Source of the DNA: an uncultured Bacilli bacterium
GTDB lineage: Bacteria; Bacillota_I; Bacilli_A; RF39; UBA660
DNA: 64,000 nt
NCBI GenBank assembly: GCA_934162125.1
Contig: CAKPHU010000001.1
Coordinates: forward strand, 232,717-296,716
Reading direction: 5' to 3'
Shown: positions 36,063 through 43,899 of the stretch, piece by piece
Numbering within the stretch: the first letter of the stretch is position 1
Layout: each line of letters opens with the position of its first letter
The notes under the pieces: model-generated
Seen by the model: the letters and a program-made list of their open reading frames with translations, nothing else
The model's database searches: none
Told to the model about the DNA's origin: nothing
Translations under genes and position numbers: made by a program

Positions 36063-38189
36063 CTATCTTTTTACTTCTACCATGTCATAGACTTCAATAA
36101 TATCTCTTTCTTTATAGTCTTGACAATTTTCTAGAGTTAGACCACAGTCCATATCTTTCTTAACTTCTTTTACTTGATCTTTTTCATGTTGAAGAGATTT
36201 GATTGAACCATTATATACTACAACGTCATTTCTAATAATACGAGCTTTTTCATTATTTCTAACAATACCATTTGTAACATGGCAACCAGCTATTAAACCT
36301 ACTTTTGAGAATTTAAAGATTTGGCGAACTTCTAGAGTTCCAGTTACTTTTTCTTCGTATTCTGGATCTAACATTCCTTTCATTGCGGCTTCCATTTCTT
36401 CTACTACTTTATAGATAATATCGTATGTTTTAATAGTAATACCATATTGTTTAGCAGTATCCATAGTTTTATTGCTGCCACGAACATTGAAACCAATAAT
36501 TATTGCGTTTGAAGCACTGGCTAGAACTACATCACTTTCAGTAATACCACCTACTGCTCCTCTAATGATATTAATTTTTACGCCTTCAACATTTATTTTC
36601 TCTAAAGAATTACGAACAGCTTCTAGTGAACCATTTACGTCAGCTTTTAGAACTACGTTAATTTCTTTAACACCTTCTTGAATACGTCCAAATAAATCTT
36701 CTAGACTCATTCCATTGAAGTTAGTATCTTTTTCACGACTACGTAATTTTCTTTCTTCAGAAATTTGTTTAGCTTGTTTTTCTGATTCAAAAGCCATGAA
36801 TTTGTCTCCAGCAGATGGAACTTCTGAAATACCTGTTACTTCTACTGGTGTTGATGGTCCAGCTTCAGTAATGTTTTGACCTAAATCATTTTTTAGAGTA
36901 CGAACTTTACCAAATGCTGTTCCTACTACAATTGGATCTCCTAAACGAAGAGTACCATTTTGAATTAATAAAGTTACTACTGAACCTACTTTATTATCTT
37001 TTTTAGATTCAATGACAGCTCCTGTTGCGTAACGTGATGGATTGGCTTTATAATCTTCCATTTCAGCTACTAAAAGAATACTTTCTAATAACTCATCAAT
37101 TCCTTCCCCTGTTGCGGCAGATATTTTATTAACAACAATATCTCCACCCCATTCTTCTGGAGTTAAACCATTTTCTACTAAACCAGTCATAACACGTTCA
37201 ACGTTAGCTTCTGGTTTATCAATTTTATTAATTGCGACAATGATTGGGCAACCTGCAGCTTTTGCATGATCGATTGCTTCTTTTGTTTGAGGCATTACGC
37301 CATCATCTGCAGCTACTATAATAATAACAATATCTGTTATTGAAGCTCCACGTGCACGCATTTCAGTAAAAGCAGCATGTCCTGGTGTATCAATAAAAGT
37401 TATTAATTTATCATTGCACTTTACAGAATAAGCGCCAATTGCTTGAGTAATTCCACCTGCTTCTTTAGAAACGATATGACTTTTACGGATATAATCTAGT
37501 AATGATGTTTTACCATGGTCAACGTGTCCCATTATTGTTACTACTGGTGGACGTGATACCAAGTCAGCTTCTTTGTCTTCTATTTCATAATTTTCAAAAT
37601 TAGAAATATCAGCAGTTTCTTCTTTCTTTAATACTTTATCATACTCTGATGCTAAGATTTCAGCACTATCATAATCAACACTTTGATTAACAGAAGCCAT
37701 TACACCTAGCCCCATCAATTTTTTAACAAGTTCAATTGGAGTTGTTCCAAAAAGATTAGCTAAATCTGTTACAGTCATGCCTTCTTTATATAGAACTGTA
37801 TTAGCATCTTGTTCTTGTTCATTACTTTGAAGTTTCTCACGATGTTTGTAAAGTTTCTTTCTCTCCTTTAAAAAGTCTTTTTTAGGAGGCTCTGTTTTCT
37901 TTACAGCTTTACTTTTTACTTTTTCAAAATTTGTACTATTTTCAATATCAAATTTTGTATTACGAGCTAATTCTTCAGCCTTATCAATTACTTCTTCTTC
38001 TAGAGCTATTTCGTCATCTTCTTCATTATTTGCTGAAGCTGATTCTATTTCATTATCTAAAAGAATAATAGCTGTTTCATCTAGAACTGTTTTCTCATCA
38101 ATATAGGCAATACCTGCCTTTTTACATAGTGCCTCAACTTCTTCTATAGTCTTATCAACATCTAATGCATAATCTTCAATAGTCATCAT
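36063..38189 (-). CDS. infB: Translation initiation factor IF-2
   Basis: A 708-residue initiation GTPase that places fMet-tRNA on the 30S subunit. An acidic/basic N-terminal region (1-~150) and IF2-N (TVTDLANLFGTTPIELVKKL) precede the G domain: GHVDHGKTSLLD (near 223), DTPGHAAFTEMRARG, NKIDKPEAN. Domain II and the C-terminal tRNA-binding domain follow (GTLEVRQIFKFSKVGLIAGC). The second Met (38186) could be the start. It follows ylxR directly; the ylxQ gene usually between them in Bacillus is absent. Confidence 0.97.
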   Translation of the reverse strand: MMTIEDYALDVDKTIEEVEALCKKAGIAYIDEKTVLDETAIILLDNEIESASANNEEDDEIALEEEVIDKAEELARNTKFDIENSTNFEKVKSKAVKKTEPPKKDFLKERKKLYKHREKLQSNEQEQDANTVLYKEGMTVTDLANLFGTTPIELVKKLMGLGVMASVNQSVDYDSAEILASEYDKVLKKEETADISNFENYEIEDKEADLVSRPPVVTIMGHVDHGKTSLLDYIRKSHIVSKEAGGITQAIGAYSVKCNDKLITFIDTPGHAAFTEMRARGASITDIVIIIVAADDGVMPQTKEAIDHAKAAGCPIIVAINKIDKPEANVERVMTGLVENGLTPEEWGGDIVVNKISAATGEGIDELLESILLVAEMEDYKANPSRYATGAVIESKKDNKVGSVVTLLIQNGTLRLGDPIVVGTAFGKVRTLKNDLGQNITEAGPSTPVEVTGISEVPSAGDKFMAFESEKQAKQISEERKLRSREKDTNFNGMSLEDLFGRIQEGVKEINVVLKADVNGSLEAVRNSLEKINVEGVKINIIRGAVGGITESDVVLASASNAIIIGFNVRGSNKTMDTAKQYGITIKTYDIIYKVVEEMEAAMKGMLDPEYEEKVTGTLEVRQIFKFSKVGLIAGCHVTNGIVRNNEKARIIRNDVVVYNGSIKSLQHEKDQVKEVKKDMDCGLTLENCQDYKERDIIEVYDMVEVKR

Positions 38190-38200
38190 TAAGACTCACC

Positions 38201-38464
38201 TCACTTTTCTATTATTTTTCTTATTTCTTCATATACACTCTCATCTATTTCACATTCTAGTTTTTTCTCTAAAGCTTTTGTTTTGATTGCTTTTTCTAGA
38301 ACGTCAAGATCTTTTTTAATATATGCTCCTCTGCCATTCATTTTGCCAGTTTCATCTACTTCAACGTAACCTTCTTTAGCTCTTACTACACGAATAAGTT
38401 CTTTTTTTGGTAGTTGTTCTTTTGTGATGACACAAGTTCTTAATGGTATTTTTCTAGTTTTCAT
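38201..38464 (-). CDS. YlxR/RnpM (DUF448) RNA-binding protein
   Basis: An 87-residue protein with the DUF448 motif RTCVITKEQLPKKELIRVVR and GRGAYIKKD. YlxR proteins bind RNA and were reported to modulate RNase P. It ends in TGA, which shows TGA is a stop here. It lies between nusA and infB as in Bacillus. Confidence 0.88.
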   Translation of the reverse strand: MKTRKIPLRTCVITKEQLPKKELIRVVRAKEGYVEVDETGKMNGRGAYIKKDLDVLEKAIKTKALEKKLECEIDESVYEEIRKIIEK

Positions 38465-38474
38465 TTTATGCCTC

Positions 38475-39644
38475 CTAACGGAAGTTTATTCCTGCTTCAC
38501 GAGCTTGTTCGGTTGTTTTAATATCAATTTTGTAATGAGTTAACTTACTAGCTAGACGAGCATTTTGTCCTTTTTTACCTATTGCTAGAGAGAAATTGTC
38601 ACCATCTGCAATAACCATTGCTTCTTGTTTCTTAGGATCTGTTATGGCAACTGTTAAATCCTTAGCTGGTGATAGAGCGTTAGCAATAAATACAGCTGGA
38701 TTAGAATCATATTTTACAACATCAAGTTTTTCTCCATGTAGTTCTTCAATGATACGAGCAATACGACTACCTTTTTCACCAATGCAAGCACCAATAGGAT
38801 CTACATTACTCTTTTCAGAATAAACAGCAACTTTACTTCTGTTGCCTGGATCACGAGCTACGCTGTAAATTAAAACTGTACCATCTGTTATTTCAGGTAT
38901 TTCTAGCTCGAATAATCTTTTTACAAAACCATAATGTGTTCTGCTTAATAGGATAAGTAAGTTCTTACCTGTATTATCTACTTTAGAAACATAAACTTTT
39001 AATTGAGAACCCATTTCAATTTTTTCACCTGGAATGATATCTTTCTTAGGTAAGATTCCATTTGTTCTGCCTAAATCAATAAAATAGTTATCAGTATCTT
39101 CTAATGCTACTGTACCAATAAGCATTTCATCTTGTTTGTCACCAAACTCTTCCATAACACTATTTCTTTCTGCTTCTCTTATTTTTTGAACTACTACTTG
39201 TTTAGCAGTTGATGCAGCTACTCTTCCGAAGTCTTTTGGAGTTACTTCGTTATCAATAGTATCACCAATTTCTAGAGTCTTATCTATTTTTTTAGCATCA
39301 CTTAATTTTATTTCTGTTTCCTTATTAAAATATTCATAAGCTGGTTCTGCTTCAGTTTCTTCTTCTGTATCTTCTTCGTCATCTTCATCAGTATAGTGTT
39401 CAAATAAGTAATCTTCATATTCTTCTTTTGTCATTTTATCATCTGGTACAACAGTTAAATATGAATATACTTTTATCTCACCAGTGTTGCGATCGAATAA
39501 TACTTTAACATTTGTCTTTGAATTAAAGTTCTTTTTATAAGCTGATGTTAAAGCAAGTTCCATAGCTTCATAAACTACTTCTGGATCAATATTTTTTTCT
39601 TTTACAATATTATCAAGTGCTTTCTTGAACTCTTTTCCATTCAT
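38475..39644 (-). CDS. nusA: Transcription termination/antitermination factor NusA
   Basis: A 389-residue NusA: N-terminal RNA-polymerase domain, S1 (IPGEKIEMGSQLKVYVSKV region), KH1 (VDPIGACIGEKGSRI) and KH2 (FSLAIGKKGQNARLASKL), without the acidic C-terminal repeats of proteobacteria. An unusual acidic insert (DDEEDTEEETEAEP) lies at about 85-100 in the N-terminal domain. The start is MNGKEFKKALDN at 39644, with GGAGAAGAAG upstream; the in-frame extension to 39695 lies within rimP. The start overlaps the rimP end. Confidence 0.95.
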   Translation of the reverse strand: MNGKEFKKALDNIVKEKNIDPEVVYEAMELALTSAYKKNFNSKTNVKVLFDRNTGEIKVYSYLTVVPDDKMTKEEYEDYLFEHYTDEDDEEDTEEETEAEPAYEYFNKETEIKLSDAKKIDKTLEIGDTIDNEVTPKDFGRVAASTAKQVVVQKIREAERNSVMEEFGDKQDEMLIGTVALEDTDNYFIDLGRTNGILPKKDIIPGEKIEMGSQLKVYVSKVDNTGKNLLILLSRTHYGFVKRLFELEIPEITDGTVLIYSVARDPGNRSKVAVYSEKSNVDPIGACIGEKGSRIARIIEELHGEKLDVVKYDSNPAVFIANALSPAKDLTVAITDPKKQEAMVIADGDNFSLAIGKKGQNARLASKLTHYKIDIKTTEQAREAGINFR

Positions 39645-39645
39645 T

Positions 39646-39900
39646 TTATTCTTCTTCTCCTTTTTCTTTTGAATATATGTCAAGTACGTCAGCATCTTCT
39701 AAAACACTAACATTCTTATCCATAATGGCATTAATAATTCTTGATGCTTCAGTTATACGATTTAAATCTATTACTTCGCTACTATCAAGAACGATGTTAA
39801 AAACCTTTTGTCCTTCTTCTTCTGATATAAAAGCATCATCAACAAATAAATTTAAATCTTTAATTGCTTCATCTAATAAACTAGCTATTTCTTTTTTCAT
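39646..39900 (-). CDS. rimP: RimP lacking the C-terminal domain
   Basis: An 84-residue protein matching only the N-terminal alpha/beta domain of RimP, the 30S maturation factor (usually about 150 residues): VFNIVLDSSEVIDLNRITEA, then VLEDADVLDIYSKE where RimP normally has YxLEVSSPG. The C-terminal SH3-like domain is missing; the frame closes 2 bases before nusA, so there is no room for it. Position ahead of nusA supports the identity. AGGAGGTAG lies upstream. Confidence 0.75.
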   Translation of the reverse strand: MKKEIASLLDEAIKDLNLFVDDAFISEEEGQKVFNIVLDSSEVIDLNRITEASRIINAIMDKNVSVLEDADVLDIYSKEKGEEE

Positions 39901-39922
39901 GCCTACCTCCTAGAAATAATAA

Positions 39923-39949
39923 GAGTGGGAAATTATTTCTTTCCCACTC
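39923..39949 (-). promoter_or_regulatory. Hairpin in the rimP-nusA leader
   Basis: A perfect ten-base stem (GAGTGGGAAA/TTTCCCACTC) with a seven-base loop lies between the promoter and the rimP ribosome site, followed by TTATTATTTC. It may attenuate the operon or protect the mRNA; a terminator role is weak because the T tract is broken. Confidence 0.5.
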
Positions 39950-39963
39950 CTTTCTACACGTAT

Positions 39964-39991
39964 ATTATAACACAAATATCTTAAATTACAA
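39964..39991 (-). promoter_or_regulatory. Promoter of rimP-nusA-ylxR-infB-rbfA
   Basis: TTGTAA (39991-39986), 16-base spacer ending in TGTGT, TATAAT (39969-39964) on the minus strand. Confidence 0.75.
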
Positions 39992-39998
39992 CCAGTAT

Positions 39999-40955
39999 TT
40001 AGAAAAATAAGACACTGCAATAATAAGTTGCGAAAATTAGAAGCATTATTAAGCCTTCTGTTTTAGAAATTGTTCTTTCGCTTTTTGCAAATAAGTATAA
40101 ATCTAGAGATGTTAAAAAGACTGCGAAGATATCTACGAAACTAAAACTACTTAGACTAATATCACCATAAATAGCTATTGGTAGACCTAGAACAATACAT
40201 ACATTAAAGATGTTAGTTCCGATAATGTTACCAACGGCCATATCAAATTCACCTTTACGAGCACTACTTATAGTCATAAACATTTCTGGAAGAGATGTTC
40301 CAATAACGATAGCAGTCATTGTAATAATTTTTTCACTAATATTTAAGTGTCTAGCGATGATAGTAGCATTATTTACAATTACATCACTACTTAAAGAAAT
40401 AGCAATAATTGAAAGAATTAGTAAAGTAATACATAAAGGAATACTATCATATTTAGCTTCAACTTTTTCTTCAGTATTTGGCTTTTTCTTTAACATTTGA
40501 ATTAAATAAGTTACAAACATTAAGAATAATAATATTAAAATAATTCCATCTGCTCTTGAAAAGACATTATGTTTACTAGTACTGAAAATACTATCTAGCA
40601 TTAGAACTGAAAAACTTGTAGTAATAATAAATAGTATTGGCACTTCTTTTTTGATGGTTTCATGCTTTACCTTGATAGGATGAACTATAGCTGCTAGACC
40701 AATTATCAGGAAGACATTGACAATACAACTTCCTATGACATTGGCAAAAGCAATGGTTCCATTTCCAGCACTGACACTGGTGAAAGATATTGCTATTTCA
40801 GGAGCACAGGTTCCAAAGGCAACAATAGTTAGGGCTATTAACATCTTAGGAACATGACACTTTATCGCAATTGATGAGGCACTATCTACTAAGACATCAC
40901 TGGCTTTTAAAATAACTACAAAGCCTATTATCAAAAATATTAAATTAAGTAACAC
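39999..40955 (-). CDS. Sodium/calcium exchanger family (CaCA, YrbG-like)
   Basis: A 318-residue cation antiporter with about ten helices. Both alpha repeats are present: IVAFGTCAPEIAISFTSVSAG and VIGTSLPEMFMTISSARKGE with AVGNIIGTNIFN. It would export Ca2+ or similar cations against Na+ or H+. The predicted promoter at 40979-41007 would start the mRNA at the ATG at 40973, so the GTG at 40955, preceded by AGGTGAGG, is chosen as start. Confidence 0.85.
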   Translation of the reverse strand: MLLNLIFLIIGFVVILKASDVLVDSASSIAIKCHVPKMLIALTIVAFGTCAPEIAISFTSVSAGNGTIAFANVIGSCIVNVFLIIGLAAIVHPIKVKHETIKKEVPILFIITTSFSVLMLDSIFSTSKHNVFSRADGIILILLFLMFVTYLIQMLKKKPNTEEKVEAKYDSIPLCITLLILSIIAISLSSDVIVNNATIIARHLNISEKIITMTAIVIGTSLPEMFMTISSARKGEFDMAVGNIIGTNIFNVCIVLGLPIAIYGDISLSSFSFVDIFAVFLTSLDLYLFAKSERTISKTEGLIMLLIFATYYCSVLFF

Positions 40956-40978
40956 GTCCTCACCTACTTTCATTAGTA

Positions 40979-41007
40979 ATTATACAATAGTTAGTTTTAA
41001 GTGGGAA
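40979..41007 (-). promoter_or_regulatory. Candidate promoter of the exchanger gene
   Basis: TTCCCA (41007-41002), 17-base spacer, TATAAT (40984-40979) on the minus strand. Confidence 0.55.
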
Positions 41008-41035
41008 GATAGGAAAAAGACTTTTTTGGTTACTT

Positions 41036-41077
41036 GACAAAAAAAGTAAACAACTTCTTGACAGTTTGTTTACTTTC
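41036..41077 (-). terminator. Terminator after the J-like/LysM gene
   Basis: Minus-strand stem AAAGTAAACAA/TTGTTTACTTT with a twelve-base loop and a T run. Confidence 0.8.
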
Positions 41078-41081
41078 TTAA

Positions 41082-42428
41082 TTATTTACTATTTTGAGTT
41101 GCGGGTGGTGTGTAACTTGGATTAGTGTTCTTTGTTACCTCACGATATTCTTGAAGTGATAAGAAGTTTGGTACATAAATGTAGTTACTTGTAACTCTGT
41201 AACTAGTACCATTTTCAGTTTGAACGGCTTGGATACGTCCTTCATTTAAAGCAAGAAGCCCAGCCATATCTGTCTCATACCCTCTAGCAAAACCTTCACT
41301 CATTACAGTTTGATTATTGACAGTTATAGGTGTCCTATATAATTCAATTTCACTTTCTTTAATGACATATGGGATTTTTAAAGTCGTATTAGGATAAATC
41401 TTACTAGCTTCTTCAATGTCATTTATTTCTTGTAATTCCGCAATACTTGTATGTGAAGCTTCGGAATACATAGCTAGATATTCACCATCTTCAACTTTGT
41501 GATAGCAATTTATAACAACTGTTGGTTCTGGTGTAGCCTCTGGTGGTTCGTATAACTGAGTGATTGCTGGTTCTGGAGTAGAATTAATATCTACTGGTTC
41601 AGCAGAATTTTTACCTATGGTTCCAGTAAGAATAGCACCTGCTACAATGATACCAGCTATCCTTCTACGATTACGAATAACATATTTGGTAGTTGTTTCT
41701 TTCTTTTTTGGGACTAATTGGCCAATTTGGTAAAAAGTTTCCCAAAAAACTTGAGCAGTACCTTTACAAACTCTAAGTGGAGTTACTTGACTACGGTCTT
41801 CAAATCTGGCATCAATGTTAAAAGTTTTATTTAATTTAGCTTCACGGTCATCATGACGTTTGCTATAAGGATTAGCTTTTTCTTCTCTTCTAGTTTCTTT
41901 ATATTCTTGTCCCATTCTTTTAAGGGTATCAGCAGTTACTTGACCGGCATAATTTAAATAATCAATAGCGTCTGGCTTAGCAATTTCGTGTTTTCCAGTT
42001 TTTCTCGTAGATGAAGAACGCATAGGAACTGATGGACGGCCACTAACGTGAGTACCATTAACACTGCTTCTACGTGTTGGACTAACATTTTCTTTTAGGT
42101 GGCTTCCACCTCTAGCTTTAGCTTCTTCTTGACGTCTTTTTCTTTCACGTTCTCTTTCTCGTTCTCTAGTTTCACGACCAATCATTGCTCTTTCATAAAC
42201 TTTATTGTAGGCAGTTCTTTTTGAAGGGTCTATTAAAATATTATATGCTTCAGTGGCACGATTAGCGTACTCAGCCATTACTTTTAAAGTATCTTGGGTT
42301 ATATTATTACGATCTTCACCTTTAGGACGGCATTGTTTAATAATTTTGCGATAATTTTCTCTGATTTCTTCATTACTTGCAAATTCATTAACACCTAGGA
42401 TTTCGTAATAGTTTAAAAAAGTTGCCAT
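41082..42428 (-). CDS. Degenerate J-domain / transmembrane / LysM protein
   Basis: A 448-residue protein with three parts. Residues 4-78 follow the DnaJ J-domain (NYYEILGVNEFASNEEIREN ... ATEAYNILIDPSKRTAYNKV), but the HPD motif that activates DnaK reads RPK (34-36). A highly basic, Arg/Glu/Ser-rich cytoplasmic stretch follows (80-250), then one transmembrane helix (about 256-273) with an outer Pro/Glu linker. A LysM-like peptidoglycan-binding domain comes next (308-355, ending NTTLKIPYVI), then a second LysM-like region. It may tether a cytoplasmic complex to the wall. GGGGAGG precedes the start. Confidence 0.75.
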   Translation of the reverse strand: MATFLNYYEILGVNEFASNEEIRENYRKIIKQCRPKGEDRNNITQDTLKVMAEYANRATEAYNILIDPSKRTAYNKVYERAMIGRETRERERERERKRRQEEAKARGGSHLKENVSPTRRSSVNGTHVSGRPSVPMRSSSTRKTGKHEIAKPDAIDYLNYAGQVTADTLKRMGQEYKETRREEKANPYSKRHDDREAKLNKTFNIDARFEDRSQVTPLRVCKGTAQVFWETFYQIGQLVPKKKETTTKYVIRNRRRIAGIIVAGAILTGTIGKNSAEPVDINSTPEPAITQLYEPPEATPEPTVVINCYHKVEDGEYLAMYSEASHTSIAELQEINDIEEASKIYPNTTLKIPYVIKESEIELYRTPITVNNQTVMSEGFARGYETDMAGLLALNEGRIQAVQTENGTSYRVTSNYIYVPNFLSLQEYREVTKNTNPSYTPPATQNSK

Positions 42429-42474
42429 TTTGGTTTCCTCCCCTACTATTATTGATTATATCATCTTTTTTTAA

Positions 42475-43869
42475 TTAATGGAAATTTTTCCATACTTTTA
42501 ATTCATTATTTTCATTTTGATAAATTCCTAGTAGTTTATTTTCATACATAAATAGAACTTTTGAAGAAATATTATAAGTGTTCTCTAGCTTACAACCATT
42601 TTTTATTTTAAAGGCTAAATCAGAAGATACATTGATAATAGGATAATCTAGAACATCTTCTATAGCTAATAAATTAAAGTTATTGTTTTTGATATCTTCT
42701 AAGTCACAAGCCTCTTCTATAGTAAACTTTCCTTGTTTAGTTCTAGTTAAGTTTGTCATTGTGGCATAAGTATCTAAAGTTCTACCAATATCTCTGATTA
42801 GACTTCTGATGTAACATCCTTTAGAAACTACGGCTCGAAAAATAAAAGTATCAATGTCAGTAGATAATAATTCTATTTCTTTAATAGTCACTTCTTTTTT
42901 AGGTAAATTTATTTCTTCATTGTTACGAGCGTACTCATATAACTTTTTGCCGTTTACTTTTACAGCGGAATAGATTGGCACTTCTTGTTCATAAGTTTTT
43001 TCATAACTTGCTAGAACACTTTCAATATCTAAACCTTCTGGAACGTATTTTGAATCAATTATTTTACCAGTAATATCTAGTGTATCTGTTTCAATTCCTA
43101 GAATAACTCCTGCTTTGTATTCTTTATAAGTAGCTGTTAAAAGTTCAGCTATTTTAGTAGCTTGTCCGATAGTAATGACTAGTACACCTTCGGCTAGAGG
43201 ATCTAGAGTGCCAGTATGGCCGATTCTTTTGATACCTAGTGTTCTACTTATTTCATTGACAACATCAAAGGAAGTCATATTTTTCTTTTTATTTAAAATA
43301 ATGACGCCAGAATAATTATTTAGATATTCTTCTAAAGTATAGTTATTTTTTGTAATGATTTTGGCAACGGGATTACCTACATATCTAATGTGCCATGGTT
43401 CATAAGGATAGCCAGTAACGTTCTCTTTTCCTTCTGGATAACGAAGAATAAAACCATAGTTAGCTAAATATTGATGAATTGCTTTATAGGATTCTTCATC
43501 TTCCATTAGTTCTGAGTTGCTTTCTGGCCATTTACCATCTTTCATTATATTAATATCAAGGGCAAGACCAGTATGATGTTCAGAACACCCTACTGGTGCG
43601 ACTACTTTGTCAGCATAATCCTTGCCATATTTTTCGATAAAAGATTCATAAATCTCTTGTTGATAATCTTTACTTCTATAAGCTGATGATATTCCAATGA
43701 TGACATTTTTAGTTTCAAGAAATTTTTTTAATTCTAAGTAAGCATTATAAGTTTCTTTTTCTACTTGAATTTCTTCTCCATCAACGTCTTTGGTGGTTAT
43801 TAATTCTATCTTGGATAAAAAATTGTCTTTTATTTTGTTTTCTTTATTTACTAAAACTTTGTACTTCAT
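42475..43869 (-). CDS. truB: Fusion of VanY-type D,D-carboxypeptidase and tRNA pseudouridine-55 synthase TruB
   Basis: One 464-residue frame joins two enzymes. Residues ~25-170 form a VanY/LAS D,D-peptidase: SSAYRSKDYQQ (64-66 region), SEHHTGLALD (SxHxxGxAxD, 96-105) and YEPWHIRYVG (157-160 region), so zinc ligands and catalytic Glu are intact. Residues ~185-460 are TruB: LNKKKNMTSFDVVNEI, GHTGTLDPLAEGVL with catalytic Asp at about 223, YSAVKVNGKKLYEYAR and CSKG-type KGCYIRSLIRDIG. There is no signal peptide, so the peptidase half would be cytoplasmic, like VanX/VanXY. Start ATG at 43869 with AGAGGATGAT. Confidence 0.9.
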   Translation of the reverse strand: MKYKVLVNKENKIKDNFLSKIELITTKDVDGEEIQVEKETYNAYLELKKFLETKNVIIGISSAYRSKDYQQEIYESFIEKYGKDYADKVVAPVGCSEHHTGLALDINIMKDGKWPESNSELMEDEESYKAIHQYLANYGFILRYPEGKENVTGYPYEPWHIRYVGNPVAKIITKNNYTLEEYLNNYSGVIILNKKKNMTSFDVVNEISRTLGIKRIGHTGTLDPLAEGVLVITIGQATKIAELLTATYKEYKAGVILGIETDTLDITGKIIDSKYVPEGLDIESVLASYEKTYEQEVPIYSAVKVNGKKLYEYARNNEEINLPKKEVTIKEIELLSTDIDTFIFRAVVSKGCYIRSLIRDIGRTLDTYATMTNLTRTKQGKFTIEEACDLEDIKNNNFNLLAIEDVLDYPIINVSSDLAFKIKNGCKLENTYNISSKVLFMYENKLLGIYQNENNELKVWKNFH

Positions 43870-43899
43870 ATAGATCATCCTCTATTATTAATATTTAAG

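Noticed and set aside
36063..39900. A missing ylxQ hidden between ylxR and infB
   Set aside because: Only 11 bases separate the two genes, so it is absent from this operon.
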